Shown here: positions 34,532 through 43,567 of the stretch, piece after piece | How the letters are laid out: each line of letters opens with the position of its first letter | How positions within the stretch are numbered: position 1 is the stretch's first letter | Notes under the pieces: model-generated | What the model was told of the DNA's origin: nothing | The model's database searches: none | Seen by the model: only the letters and a program-made list of their open reading frames with translations | Translations under genes and position numbers: made by a program | Source of the DNA: Fibrobacter sp. | Lineage (GTDB): Bacteria > Fibrobacterota > Fibrobacteria > Fibrobacterales > Fibrobacteraceae | Assembly (NCBI GenBank): GCA_017615055.1 | Contig: JAGAAW010000059.1 | Location: 1 to 57,744 of the forward strand | Reading direction: 5' to 3' | DNA: 57,744 bases

Positions 34532-37500
34532 TTACCGCCCTTCAATCTTGTTCTTTAATTCGCCCAATAGATCTTTTTGTTTGCCGCAGGCTTTAGCCCA
34601 TTCGTCAGCAAAGTCTTCGCTTGAATACCCAGAGTACTCTTCCAGCTCATTGATAAAGAGATCCTTGCCAGCAAAATACACCCATGGTCCCCTACGTTCA
34701 TCAGCCAGTTTAGCCTTAAGCTCTTCATAATTCTTTATATCAGAGCAGAGAAGCGATATTGGCAAAATCTTATTATCAAGATCCATAAAGGATCTCTTGT
34801 AAATGTCGCAGAGGATCGCTTTTGCATCGTCCGCATTTGTGTTTATACGGCATACATTAGCTTCATAGGCATCGCTATCTTGACACGCTCCTGTCGCAAC
34901 AAACAAATCCACAGATTCTGTTTTTCCGGCAGCAATCAAGCCCAGGGCGCCAATATAAGAATCCAAGTACTTGTACACGCCCAAACTATCCGAATTGCTC
35001 ACATTTACAATCGCACATTTTTCCTTGGATGAAAAGACCAACGGAATGTTGCCTTGCAACATAAATTTTATTCCATCAGCATTTTCGATGCATTCGTTCA
35101 GCTCAATTGATTTACAAGTATAGTCACTGACTGGGAAGAAGCTGTCCAATTCGGCTTTTATCGCGTCCGCACGGGCTTTTATCGTGTCACTCATTCCTTC
35201 GCCGAACTTTCCAGAAGGAATATTCCCTTGCGATTTAAGCCCATCGAAATAGACATCTACACTTTCATAATCCTTGTCGAGCCCCTTTTCAATATATACC
35301 GCCTGTTTCAAGAAAATAGCTTCATCCAAGTTGTTCAAGCTAATCGGTTCAACATATTCTTCGGTTGGATCGTTTTCGTTTTTTTCCAATCGCAACATTC
35401 GACCGACATAGAATTGGAACGGATCGTTCAGATACTGTTTCATCTGAGAAACTGAAACCTTATCTGGATATTTAGTGATGGAAGAATCGCTAGAATTCCT
35501 GCTGCAAGGCGCTTTGCGAGTTTCAGAGGCATTCGTACGAATACATTCAATTGATTCCATATATCTGCGACCACGCCTTGTGAACAGGCAATCCCTGCTG
35601 CGAGTTTCGTCAAGAGGAATCTTTTCGGTATGCAGCGGTTCCAATTCTTCGCCAGTCAATTTATCTTTCTGCTTTTCGGCAAAACCCGCAACAAAATTCT
35701 TCAAGTCGTTAATAATTGGAGACGGATAAATTTCGCTATCCTTAGCAAGGTTCATATTCTGGTAACTGACATGGAATCCTTCCGATGTACACATCAGCTG
35801 GCATAAGAAAGCATAGCGATTGCGGTTCACACCAGTGTCATCACCCGGCCATGGACGAACTTGCCTACGCAAGTCTAATGTATTAAACGAATCGTCACTT
35901 GGGAAATGGTCTACATCGGCACCCAGGAAGAACAAATGCTTTACCGGAATCACTCTATTGGGAGCAAACTTCATGAACGAAATTCCATTCACAAAAAGGT
36001 TTCCGAAGCTAAATTCCGAAACAGTCGCTGGTTCAAGGATGCTTTCCCTGACAATCTCCATCGGAATCTTTTCGGTCGTCCCTGCATAGAATATGTATTT
36101 CAGACGATTGAGAGCCTTACAAACTTCAAAATATGCAGCGCGTTCCCCGGCAAGTTCATCGGGAACTTTCTTCATATTGACCCAACTATTGAGCATTTCG
36201 AGTAATGTTTCGGAATTGCTTTCTGCAAGACCTTCTTTAAAAGCGTTTGTCCATTGTTCAAGGTCTTCAATGGCATTGATAAATTTTACTAGCAAGGAGT
36301 CGTCCGTGCTGTTCATATTCGCGTAAGGTGTATAAACGCTATCATCAATTTTTTGCGTTTTTGTTGTCAGGCGTGCCAAGAGCATCCTTTTAACAGCCCA
36401 CTGCCAAGGCTTGAAATCCTGTTTCGGCCTATCACGATAGACGTTCATGTCAGTAATCCAGGTATCCCATATTGCCACCATATCGGGAGTGATGCCGCGA
36501 GTTGCCTGAACAACAGGATTGCGAACCATGTCAAAGAAATCTGAACGCGAAACAGAATGTTCCTTTCGAATCAGGAAAAGCTTTTTTATGGCCGCACCAA
36601 CAAGTGAATCCTTGGATATGGAATCTACAATCGTGTAAGGAACGTAAACTATCGATTCGTCGCCATTTTCAGCCGCATTCTTTGCCTGATCGAAAATCTG
36701 ATAAATGTACGGGCTGTATTCCTGCAGGTTTGGGGACACAACCAGGATATCGTTTGAATGAACACCATTCAGGAGTAACTTGCAAATCGAAGAGTGCAAT
36801 GCCTCGACTTCGCGTAGCTTACTTGGGGCGGCCGTTACCGTAAGAGACTTATCACAATCTTCTTTCTTGAATTTGTGCCCCTCTAGCATCTCGTCTTCAA
36901 ACTCATTCTGCCTATTCGCAACCAGATATTGAACGGCGTGTAAGAGGTCTTTGGGCGATTCTTGAGTTTCGTCAAGTAATTCTAGATGTTCGTCTTCTGA
37001 AAAATCGCATGTGGAATAATCGTCCGTAAGGCACCAAAGCTTAATATTGTCCCTACCAGATTTCCCCCAATACCGAAGAAGATTGTTCTCGTTATCCGAG
37101 ATGGAATCATCGGTTTCTGAAATATTGTCGCCTTCGTGTGTCGGTACAATTCTAGGGACGATGGTGGATGTGTCCAGATCCTCCCAGAATTTCATACACG
37201 GATTTTGGATGTAGGCGTATACTTCGTGGTTTTTGGCAAATTCACGCAGGACAATTCGATAGAACTGACCCATGCCCGAAAGTCCTAAAATGAAGACAGG
37301 TGCTTTTGAATCGTACTTGAATTGAGGATTGTTATTAGAATCAAGACACTCCTTATAAAGGAAAGGCAAAGTCAAGTACTTGACTTGTTTATTTTCCTCT
37401 GATTCACCATTTGCTTTTTCGAAAACGCGCGTCAATAAAGATTCTCCATTTACATTATGGAAAATCTTGGAATAGAGGGTCTTCTCCCATAATTCGTTGT

Positions 37501-38098
37501 CAACCGGCACATCCTTGTTTTTCTCGGCATCTTTATCCCAGGTCTTTTTTACAAAGAAATCCTTCAGTTTACCAGATTTCGTTAAAACATCCTCTGACCA
37601 GCAATCAAGAATTCCTTCTGCCTGCAGAAAGCCCTGGGGGCGACTCGTTTCATATTCTAGGAAAAGTCCCGCCAGCTTATTTGCGAAATCATAAAGCCGA
37701 ACTTCGTCCAGAACTCGTTCTTCGCTACCGGCATTTTCTTTCTTGGTAAGATACTCGGCAACCTTGGGGTCTAATGTCTTATAATTGGGTTTCTCGCCAT
37801 CGTCTTTACCCAACAAATATGCCATGATTACATTAGCAAGCATCTCAGACGAAAGTTTTTTCAATTTGCGGTCGTCACCCACAAGAATCTGAAACAGGAA
37901 CCTGTCAATGGTGCTCTTGTTCAGGTTGGCAAGAACGCCCTTCTCTTTCATCCAACGAAGGCGGAACCACTGTTCGAGTTTTGGGTCCGGGAATATTACG
38001 ACCGGCGCATTGAATGGGTCATTCCATTCTTTAGAGATTGCTTTAATCATCTCGTCAGCGAGATGTTCCAGATTCAGGGCAAATTTTAAGTGTAGCAT
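34532..38098 (-). CDS. recC: RecC, exodeoxyribonuclease V gamma subunit
   Basis: 1188-aa scaffold subunit that splits the duplex and, in E. coli, reads the Chi sequence. The N-terminus (residues ~10-50) has the RecC pattern FPDPKLEQWFRLRW and later STIDRFLFQIL. A middle segment GLSGMGQFYRIVLREFA and the region LFFLGADVDHFPS also fit RecC. Helicase-like motifs are degenerate, as expected for RecC. ATG 38098 is preceded by AGGA at a short distance and by TATATTAG. First gene of the recC-recB-recD operon. The Chi recognition residues cannot be judged by eye. Confidence 0.92.
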   Translation of the reverse strand: MLHLKFALNLEHLADEMIKAISKEWNDPFNAPVVIFPDPKLEQWFRLRWMKEKGVLANLNKSTIDRFLFQILVGDDRKLKKLSSEMLANVIMAYLLGKDDGEKPNYKTLDPKVAEYLTKKENAGSEERVLDEVRLYDFANKLAGLFLEYETSRPQGFLQAEGILDCWSEDVLTKSGKLKDFFVKKTWDKDAEKNKDVPVDNELWEKTLYSKIFHNVNGESLLTRVFEKANGESEENKQVKYLTLPFLYKECLDSNNNPQFKYDSKAPVFILGLSGMGQFYRIVLREFAKNHEVYAYIQNPCMKFWEDLDTSTIVPRIVPTHEGDNISETDDSISDNENNLLRYWGKSGRDNIKLWCLTDDYSTCDFSEDEHLELLDETQESPKDLLHAVQYLVANRQNEFEDEMLEGHKFKKEDCDKSLTVTAAPSKLREVEALHSSICKLLLNGVHSNDILVVSPNLQEYSPYIYQIFDQAKNAAENGDESIVYVPYTIVDSISKDSLVGAAIKKLFLIRKEHSVSRSDFFDMVRNPVVQATRGITPDMVAIWDTWITDMNVYRDRPKQDFKPWQWAVKRMLLARLTTKTQKIDDSVYTPYANMNSTDDSLLVKFINAIEDLEQWTNAFKEGLAESNSETLLEMLNSWVNMKKVPDELAGERAAYFEVCKALNRLKYIFYAGTTEKIPMEIVRESILEPATVSEFSFGNLFVNGISFMKFAPNRVIPVKHLFFLGADVDHFPSDDSFNTLDLRRQVRPWPGDDTGVNRNRYAFLCQLMCTSEGFHVSYQNMNLAKDSEIYPSPIINDLKNFVAGFAEKQKDKLTGEELEPLHTEKIPLDETRSRDCLFTRRGRRYMESIECIRTNASETRKAPCSRNSSDSSITKYPDKVSVSQMKQYLNDPFQFYVGRMLRLEKNENDPTEEYVEPISLNNLDEAIFLKQAVYIEKGLDKDYESVDVYFDGLKSQGNIPSGKFGEGMSDTIKARADAIKAELDSFFPVSDYTCKSIELNECIENADGIKFMLQGNIPLVFSSKEKCAIVNVSNSDSLGVYKYLDSYIGALGLIAAGKTESVDLFVATGACQDSDAYEANVCRINTNADDAKAILCDIYKRSFMDLDNKILPISLLCSDIKNYEELKAKLADERRGPWVYFAGKDLFINELEEYSGYSSEDFADEWAKACGKQKDLLGELKNKIEGR

Positions 38099-38149
38099 GT
38101 TCCTAATATAAACAAAAAAGGTGTCAGAAAACTGTCAATACAAAAAAAA

Positions 38150-38179
38150 TTGGAAAACAGCACGGATTGGCTCTATAAT
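38150..38179 (+). promoter_or_regulatory. Sigma70-like promoter in the recC/BASS divergent gap
   Basis: TTGGAA (38150-38155), 18 bases, TATAAT (38174-38179), pointing to the BASS gene with a leader of ~60 bases. A second box, TATATTTTG (38235-38243), sits only a few bases before the start codon and could give a nearly leaderless transcript. Confidence 0.45.
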
Positions 38180-38246
38180 TATCGCCCGTTAGGTCGATTT
38201 TGTAAAATGGGGTGCCACGGACACGCGACAATGCTATATTTTGCGC

Positions 38247-39293
38247 ATGCTCAAGATCGTTAGGGCCTTTAGCCGTTTCCTTTCTACCTACACATCCCTG
38301 GTTGTCATCGGTTGCGCTGTTATAGCGTTCTTCGCTCCCGTCCTTTTCGGCTGGGTGCATGGCAACACGAGTTCCATCATCCTGGGCGTCATCATGCTCA
38401 GCATGGGCCTCACCATCACTGTCGATGACGTGAAAAACCTCATGAAGCAGCCGTTCCACATTCTGCTGGGTGCCTGCGCGCAATACACCATCATGCCCCT
38501 GGTGGCCTTCACGCTCACCAAGATTTTTGGGCTGGACCCCTACCTTGCCGTGGGCATCATTCTCGTGGGCTGCTGCCCGGGTGGCGTCTCGAGCAACGTG
38601 ATGAGCTTCTTGGCCAAGGGTGACGTGACCTACTCGGTGAGCATGACGATGGTTTCGACCTTGCTTGCGCCCCTCATGACTCCGCTGTTGGTGCTGTGGC
38701 TTGCCGATACGAGCATTGACGTGAACGCGAAGGGGATGTTCCTGAATATCCTGTATGTGACGGTTGCGCCGATTCTGGTTGGCTTTATTTGCAACTATTT
38801 CCTGGGCAAGAACCCGGTGTTCAAGGAAGTACGTGCGAATATGCCCGCGGTAAGCGTGATTGGCCTTGCATTGATTGTGGGCGGCGTCATCGTGACGGTG
38901 CGTCCGCACCTGCTCGCGAACGGGCTCTCGCTGTTGTTCCTTGTGCTTGCGGTGGTGTTCTTCCACAACGGGCTCGGCTACGTGCTGGGCTATACCGTCG
39001 GTCGCATCTTCAAGTTTAATACCGCAAAGAAGCGCACCATCGCTATCGAGGTGGGCGTGCAGAATGCGGGCATGGCGACCGTGCTTGCGGCGGCCTTCTT
39101 CGCGAATCCCGAGAACGTGGCGGCCCATCCGGAGGCTGCGATTTGTGTGGTTCCGTGTGCCATCAGTTGCGCATACCATTCCATCAGCGGGACGATTGTC
39201 GCGGAGTTCTTTGCGCGGCACGATAGGAAGGCGGCGGGTAAGGGCGAGAACGTTTCCAGTAATGACGGCGCCGGGCAGGGGAGTGCGGCATGA
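38247..39293 (+). CDS. BASS family transporter (bile acid:sodium symporter-like)
   Basis: 348-aa inner-membrane protein with about nine to ten hydrophobic segments. Diagnostic stretches are GVIMLSMGLTITVDD near residue 50, GIILVGCCPGGVSSNVMSFLAKGD in the middle and IEVGVQNAGMATVLAAAFF near 270. They match the crossed-helix, sodium-binding regions of the BASS/SBF family. The substrate may be an organic acid, pantoate or similar; the family is broad. ATG 38247 is preferred over TTG 38241; there is no clear ribosome site. The stop overlaps the next start (ATGA), so the next gene is translationally coupled. Confidence 0.92.
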   Translation: MLKIVRAFSRFLSTYTSLVVIGCAVIAFFAPVLFGWVHGNTSSIILGVIMLSMGLTITVDDVKNLMKQPFHILLGACAQYTIMPLVAFTLTKIFGLDPYLAVGIILVGCCPGGVSSNVMSFLAKGDVTYSVSMTMVSTLLAPLMTPLLVLWLADTSIDVNAKGMFLNILYVTVAPILVGFICNYFLGKNPVFKEVRANMPAVSVIGLALIVGGVIVTVRPHLLANGLSLLFLVLAVVFFHNGLGYVLGYTVGRIFKFNTAKKRTIAIEVGVQNAGMATVLAAAFFANPENVAAHPEAAICVVPCAISCAYHSISGTIVAEFFARHDRKAAGKGENVSSNDGAGQGSAA

Positions 39294-39646
39294 TTTTTGC
39301 GACGGCGTCTATTTCCCGTTTTGCCGTGCTGGTGGCGTTGCTTGCCTGCGCTACGACTGCAAATGCGCAGCTCGTGCAGAAGAAGGCGGCTGAACCGACG
39401 AAGGCCGATTCCATCGATCTCGGGAACAGGAAGGGCCCGATGGTGTATTCCGACCCGAAGGAAAACGACAAGTCCGCAATGAAAGATGCGACTGCCGGGA
39501 TGGACAGTCGCGAATTCTCGAACGATTCTACTACGGGAACGATAATCGGGGTGGGCGCCGAGTTCGTGGGCCAGACCATGAAGAACATGCTCTCGCCCAA
39601 TTCCGCCGAAGCGGACGCCGTTGAACTGGAACGTACCAGGCGCTAG
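39290..39646 (+). CDS. Small exported protein, unknown function
   Basis: 118 aa starting at ATG 39290, inside the ATGA overlap with the BASS gene stop. A signal peptide is likely (SRFAVLVALLACATTANA, cut near residue 26). The mature part is small, polar and Ser/Asp/Lys-rich, with one glycine-containing hydrophobic stretch (TGTIIGVGAEFVGQTMKNML, ~83-102). No family recognised. Coupling to the transporter suggests co-expression but not a shared function. Confidence 0.72.
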   Translation: MIFATASISRFAVLVALLACATTANAQLVQKKAAEPTKADSIDLGNRKGPMVYSDPKENDKSAMKDATAGMDSREFSNDSTTGTIIGVGAEFVGQTMKNMLSPNSAEADAVELERTRR

Positions 39647-39656
39647 CCCGCACCCT

Positions 39657-39724
39657 CGTCATCCTTGCAGGCCCACGTCATCCTCGCGACCTTCCCTCGT
39701 CATCCTCGCGCAGGCGAGGATCTT
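39657..39724. repeat. Cluster of three GTCATCC repeats
   Basis: CGTCATCCTTGC (39657), CGTCATCCTCGCG (39676) and CGTCATCCTCGCGCAGGCGAGGATCTTA (39697-39724, in two parts here: left arm ATCCTCGC, loop GCAG, right arm GCGAGGAT) sit in the gap between two convergent genes. The last forms a perfect 8-bp hairpin. A related half unit occurs at ~28784. Confidence 0.65.
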
Positions 39725-40562
39725 ATCCCAAATACTTTTCACCGCTTTCCACGCTCTGGTAGATGAGCGTGTTGATGGTCATGGGGCCCACGCCGCCGGG
39801 GACCGGTGTGTAGGCGCTCGCCACGTCGTCGAGGCCCTTCTCGATGTCGCCGACTCCACCCGGATGGTAACCGGCGTCGACCACGACGGCGCCCTGCTTG
39901 ATCCATTCCTTCTTGATGAACTCGGGCTTGCCGACCGCACCCACGAGGATGTCGGCCTGCTTCACGAATTCGGGGAGGTTCTGCGTCTTGCTGTGGCAGA
40001 TGGTTACGGTGCAGTCTGCATTCAGGAGCATCATCGCCATGGGCTTGCCGAGGATAGCGCTACGGCCGACGACTACGGCGTGCTTGCCTGCGAGCGGGAT
40101 GTTGTAGGCCTTCAGCAGGCGCATGATTCCGGCGGGAGTTGCGCAACCGTAGGCGGGTTCGCCCATTGCCATGCGGCCAAAGCCGAGGCAGGTCACGCCG
40201 TCCACGTCCTTGCGGGCGTCGATGGCCTCGAAGGCGGCGCGTTCGTCAATGTGGCGCGGAACCGGGTGCTGCAGCAGGATGCCGTGCACGTCGCGGTTGT
40301 CGTTCAATTCCTGGATCTTGTTGAGGAGTTCCTCGGTGGTGGTGTTCTTGGGGAGCACCACGCGGATGCTTTCCATGCCCACACGGGCGCAGGCGTTGCC
40401 CTTCATCTTCACGTAGGTGGCGCTGGCCGGGTCGTCGCCCACCAGGATGGTGGCGAGAATCGGGGTCTTGCCCGTTTTTTCCTTGAGTTTTGCCACGCGG
40501 GCGCTGAGTTCTTCTTCAGTGGTCTTGGCGAGTGCCTTGCCGTCGAGGATGAGTGCTGCCAT
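39723..40562 (-). CDS. folD: FolD, methylene-THF dehydrogenase/cyclohydrolase
   Basis: 279-aa cytosolic enzyme that interconverts 5,10-methylene-THF and 10-formyl-THF using NAD(P). GGAGA precedes ATG 40562. The catalytic motif [13 protein letters not shown] carries the family Lys. Also visible are [11 protein letters not shown], the nucleotide-binding [11 protein letters not shown] and the C-terminal [10 protein letters not shown]. Length is normal. A box TATCTTTG lies ~40 bases upstream (near 40606 on the minus strand), a good -7 candidate. Confidence 0.96.
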   Translation of the reverse strand: MAALILDGKALAKTTEEELSARVAKLKEKTGKTPILATILVGDDPASATYVKMKGNACARVGMESIRVVLPKNTTTEELLNKIQELNDNRDVHGILLQHPVPRHIDERAAFEAIDARKDVDGVTCLGFGRMAMGEPAYGCATPAGIMRLLKAYNIPLAGKHAVVVGRSAILGKPMAMMLLNADCTVTICHSKTQNLPEFVKQADILVGAVGKPEFIKKEWIKQGAVVVDAGYHPGGVGDIEKGLDDVASAYTPVPGGVGPMTINTLIYQSVESGEKYLG

Positions 40563-40645
40563 AAAGTCTCCGGTGCGCGGGTTGCGCGAATGGTTCGGCA
40601 ACAAAGATAGAAATAAAAAAAATACCCCGCGCTGGGCAGGGCAGT

Positions 40646-40683
40646 GCTAAAAAGAGTTTGGGCCGGGACGGGGGTAACCCCCG
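40646..40683 (-). terminator. Terminator-like hairpin after the small membrane protein gene
   Basis: On the minus strand CGGGGG-TTA-CCCCCG forms a 6-bp stem 9 bases after the stop, with CTTTTTAG about 14 bases further. A second GC stem followed by TATTTTTTTT lies just beyond, before folD. Confidence 0.4.
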
Positions 40684-40691
40684 GGTCGGAG

Positions 40692-40928
40692 CTACAGGGC
40701 CATGTCGAGCACGGCGGGGATGACGAGGCAGACGATCGCCCAGGGGTACGAAAGCGCTCCGCGGAGCCAGCCGGTGGTGGGCTGTGCCTTCGGGGTCATG
40801 TGCTGGGGGATGGTCTGGTTGACCTTGACGGATGCATCGAGGGCATCCTTGATGCTCTCGACAGAAGAGTCGAATAGGCTCTTATTTTTGGAGGCTTTCG
40901 CCACCATATTCATAAAGTTGCTATTCAT
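40692..40928 (-). CDS. Small C-tail membrane protein, unknown function
   Basis: 78 aa. ATG 40928 has GAGG eight bases upstream, and a good -33/-7 promoter lies at 40984-40954, which supports this start over the longer frame. The first ~50 residues are polar (NMVAKASKNKSLFDSSVESIKDALDAS, in part helical). One membrane segment is at the C-terminus (about residues 57-76, YPWAIVCLVIPAVL). Not recognised. Confidence 0.65.
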   Translation of the reverse strand: MNSNFMNMVAKASKNKSLFDSSVESIKDALDASVKVNQTIPQHMTPKAQPTTGWLRGALSYPWAIVCLVIPAVLDMAL

Positions 40929-40953
40929 GTTACGTACCTCTATCCCTCGTGTA

Positions 40954-40984
40954 TAAAAATAGAAACGTTTTACACAAAATGCAA
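40954..40984 (-). promoter_or_regulatory. Promoter of the small membrane protein gene
   Basis: On the minus strand TTG (40984-40982) and TATTTTTA (40961-40954) are 23 bases apart start to start, the Bacteroidetes -33/-7 spacing. The leader to ATG 40928 is about 25 bases. Confidence 0.5.
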
Positions 40985-41193
40985 GATTTTGAGTAACGTG
41001 GAGTTTACAAAACGTTGACATTGTGAATCGGCTCACAATTTCGGGGTGAAATTGCCCAAAACGGGCGAAAAACGCAATTTTAGGGGCCAAAATGGTCCAA
41101 AAATGCCCGAAATCCCGGGCTTGGAAGTGGTCTAGTGGAACGAAAATTCCTAATTTTTTGCGTGTTGAACATCACAAAACGGAAAGGAACGCC

Positions 41194-42129
41194 ATGAATC
41201 TGACCCGCTTTACCCTCCTTGCTACCTCCTGCGCCGCCCTGCTTGCCTGCGGCGGGAACAAGAATGCTGCCCCCGCGACGGACCCGACTCCGGCCCCCGC
41301 TCCCGCGGCTACCCCCGCCCCCGAAACGAAGATTGTCCTCGACAGCACGGTCGACCGCTACAGCTACGCCCTGGGTATGGACCTCGGCAAGGCGATTGCG
41401 AACATAAATGTTCCTCTCCGTCTCGACGTGATCATTGCTGCCATCAAGGATGAGGTGGACACGACCCGCAAGGTGCTCATGACGGATTCCGCATCCGAAC
41501 AGGCGCTCCAGGGCCTGCTGCTCCAGATGCAGAAGCAGAAGGAGGCCGATGCGAAGGCTGCCGCCCAGAAGGCTCTCGATGAGCAGGCGCAGTTCCTGGC
41601 GAAGAATGTGCTGGATTCCACGGTGAAGGTTACCACGAAGGGCGTGCAGTACAAGGTAGTCAAGGAAGGTACCGGCATTACCCCCAAGGTGAGCGACAAG
41701 GTGCAGGTCCACTACATTGGCGCCCTTCTGGACGGTACGGAATTTGACAACAGCGTGAAGCGTGGCGAACCGCTCGAGTTCCCGGTGAATGCCGTGATCG
41801 AGGGCTGGCAGGACCTGCTCCAGGTGATGAAGGAAGGCATGAAGGTGAAGGCCTGGATCCCGAGCGCGCTTGCGTATGGCGAGGCGGGCGTCCCGCCGAT
41901 GATCCCCGCGAATGCGCTCCTCGTGTTCGATGTGGAACTCCTGAAGGTGTATGCCGAGACCCCGGCCGTGGATAGTGCTGCCGTGGCGCCGGCCGATACG
42001 GCTGCGGCTAAGGCTGCAGAACCCGCCGCTGCGCCTGCCGAAGCGAAGGAGGCCCCGAAGGCCGAACCCGCCAAGGAAGCCCCAAAGCCTGCCGCGAAGG
42101 GTGCAAAGAAGCCCGCTGCGAAGAAGTAA
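41194..42129 (+). CDS. FKBP-type peptidyl-prolyl isomerase lipoprotein
   Basis: 311-aa lipoprotein catalysing proline isomerisation during folding of exported proteins. AAGGA lies five bases before ATG 41194. The lipobox is LLAC (Cys ~20), followed by an Ala/Pro-rich spacer. Residues ~45-150 form an FKBP N-terminal helical domain (YSYALGMDLGKAIA..., then a coiled stretch KQKEADAKAAAQK). Residues ~165-255 are the FKBP domain: VQVHYIGALLDGTEFDNS, VIEGWQDLLQVMKEG, YGEAGVPPMIPANALLVFDVEL. The last ~55 residues are a low-complexity Ala/Pro/Lys tail of unknown use. A terminator follows. Confidence 0.93.
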   Translation: MNLTRFTLLATSCAALLACGGNKNAAPATDPTPAPAPAATPAPETKIVLDSTVDRYSYALGMDLGKAIANINVPLRLDVIIAAIKDEVDTTRKVLMTDSASEQALQGLLLQMQKQKEADAKAAAQKALDEQAQFLAKNVLDSTVKVTTKGVQYKVVKEGTGITPKVSDKVQVHYIGALLDGTEFDNSVKRGEPLEFPVNAVIEGWQDLLQVMKEGMKVKAWIPSALAYGEAGVPPMIPANALLVFDVELLKVYAETPAVDSAAVAPADTAAAKAAEPAAAPAEAKEAPKAEPAKEAPKPAAKGAKKPAAKK

Positions 42130-42169
42130 CGCGAAATTTCAGGCTTGAAAAGGCAAAAATTTGTGGACG

Positions 42170-42196
42170 CGGCCCTTGACGGGGCCGTGTTTTTTT
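42170..42196 (+). terminator. Terminator of the FKBP gene
   Basis: CGGCCC-TTGACG-GGGCCG stem followed by TGTTTTTTT. The T-run leads straight into TATGTTTA, a likely -7 box for the next gene. Confidence 0.8.
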
Positions 42197-42208
42197 ATGT
42201 TTATGGCC

Positions 42209-43567
42209 ATGAATAACACTGCGTCCGATTTCTATTCCCAGCACTTCGAAGTTGCCGGATTCATCCGGGAAGTGTTCGGCTATATGGACCGGTTCAAGGG
42301 CCAGCTGTTCGTTTTGAAGATTGACGACGGCCTGATGGACCATCCGCTGTTCCCCGTGCTTATGCGGGATATCGCCCTGTTGCACAAGGCGGGTATCCGC
42401 ATCATTATCGTGCCGGGTACGCGAAACAGTATCGACGCACAGTTGAAGGCCTGGGAACTTGAAAGCAAGTTCGAGGGTGGCGTCCGGCTTACGAGCGAGG
42501 AGGCCCTGCCCCTCATTGAGCAGGCTAGCCTCGGGGTTGCCCAGCGCATCATGAGCCACCTCACGGCGAGCGGCCTGAGCGGTATCCAGGGCAACTGGGT
42601 GCTGGCCCGGAGCCTTGGCGTGATTGGCGGCGTGGACTACATGCGCACAGGAAAGATCGAGCGGATTCAGCGCGATATTCTGGAGCAGCTGCTTGACGAG
42701 AATTTCGTGCCTATCATTCCGCCTATCGGCTGGAACAAGATCGGGCATGCCTACAATATCAGTTCTACGGAACTCGCGACCGAAATCTGCAAGTACATGC
42801 AGGTGGGCAAGCTGTTCTTTATCGGTAACGAGAACGGCATCAAGCTCAAGGGGCTTGTGACCGGCAAGAACACGAAGTACCTGGAGCCGACGGATTCGGG
42901 CGTGATTTCTGCATTGGACGTGGACCAGGCGAAGGAACTCCTGGAACTCAATTCCGACGTGCTCGACTTTGCGCAGATGGATTACCTGATGAACGCCATC
43001 CGGGCGTGCGAGGCGGGCGCGAACCGCGTGCATTTGCTGAGCGGTGAATTCCAGGGCAGCGTGCTGCAGGAAGTATTCAGCGCGCGGGGCGACGGTACCA
43101 TGGTGTACGCGAACCAGTACTCGAGTATCCGGCCTGCGAACATCGAAGATATTCCGGATATTCTCCGGATCATGCAGGACTACATCGCGAAGGGCTACCT
43201 GGTGCCGCGCACTCAGGAAAGCATTTCCGAGAAGCTCAAGGACTACGTGGTGTACAGCATCGACAACAGCATTCACGGTTGCGGCGCGTTGCATGAATTT
43301 GAGGACGGGATGGCCGAAGTTGCGGGCATCGCGGTGGGTGCGAACTACCGCAAGTCGGGCATTGGCGATGCCATCGTGCGGCACCTGATTTCTGTCGGCC
43401 GCATGAAGGGCTACAAAAAACTCTTCTTGCTCACCACGCAGGCTCTCGACTGGTTCTACCACTTCGGATTCGAGGATGGTACGGTCGAGGATTTGCCGAA
43501 GAGCAAGCGTGACCACTACAACCAGAAGCGGAATTCTCGTATCCTAGTGCTCCCGCTGGAGAAGTGA
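42209..43567 (+). CDS. argA: N-acetylglutamate synthase (ArgA type)
   Basis: 452-aa enzyme that probably makes N-acetylglutamate from acetyl-CoA and glutamate, the first step of arginine synthesis. Residues ~10-290 form an amino-acid-kinase-like domain (GIRIIIVPGTRNSIDAQL near the start, IPPIGWNKIGHAYNI in the middle). Residues ~305-445 form a GNAT acetyltransferase domain with AEVAGIAVGANYRKSGIGDAIV as acetyl-CoA loop and WFYHFGF near the end. This two-domain order is that of ArgA. Starts at 42197, 42203 and 42209 are all possible; no ribosome site is visible, and a TATGTTTA box (42196) sits directly upstream, so 42209 is favoured. The stop overlaps the nitroreductase start by one base. Confidence 0.88.
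   Translation: MNNTASDFYSQHFEVAGFIREVFGYMDRFKGQLFVLKIDDGLMDHPLFPVLMRDIALLHKAGIRIIIVPGTRNSIDAQLKAWELESKFEGGVRLTSEEALPLIEQASLGVAQRIMSHLTASGLSGIQGNWVLARSLGVIGGVDYMRTGKIERIQRDILEQLLDENFVPIIPPIGWNKIGHAYNISSTELATEICKYMQVGKLFFIGNENGIKLKGLVTGKNTKYLEPTDSGVISALDVDQAKELLELNSDVLDFAQMDYLMNAIRACEAGANRVHLLSGEFQGSVLQEVFSARGDGTMVYANQYSSIRPANIEDIPDILRIMQDYIAKGYLVPRTQESISEKLKDYVVYSIDNSIHGCGALHEFEDGMAEVAGIAVGANYRKSGIGDAIVRHLISVGRMKGYKKLFLLTTQALDWFYHFGFEDGTVEDLPKSKRDHYNQKRNSRILVLPLEK

Noticed and set aside
38124-39221. 365-codon minus-strand frame over the BASS transporter
   Set aside because: Charged His/Arg/Glu product opposite a clear membrane protein.
39621-40610. 329-codon plus-strand frame opposite folD
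   Set aside because: folD motifs on the minus strand are complete; this frame is His/Val/Ala-rich and has no start signal.
42008-43516. 502-codon minus-strand frame over argA
   Set aside because: Shadow of the kinase-GNAT gene; composition is typical of antisense translation.
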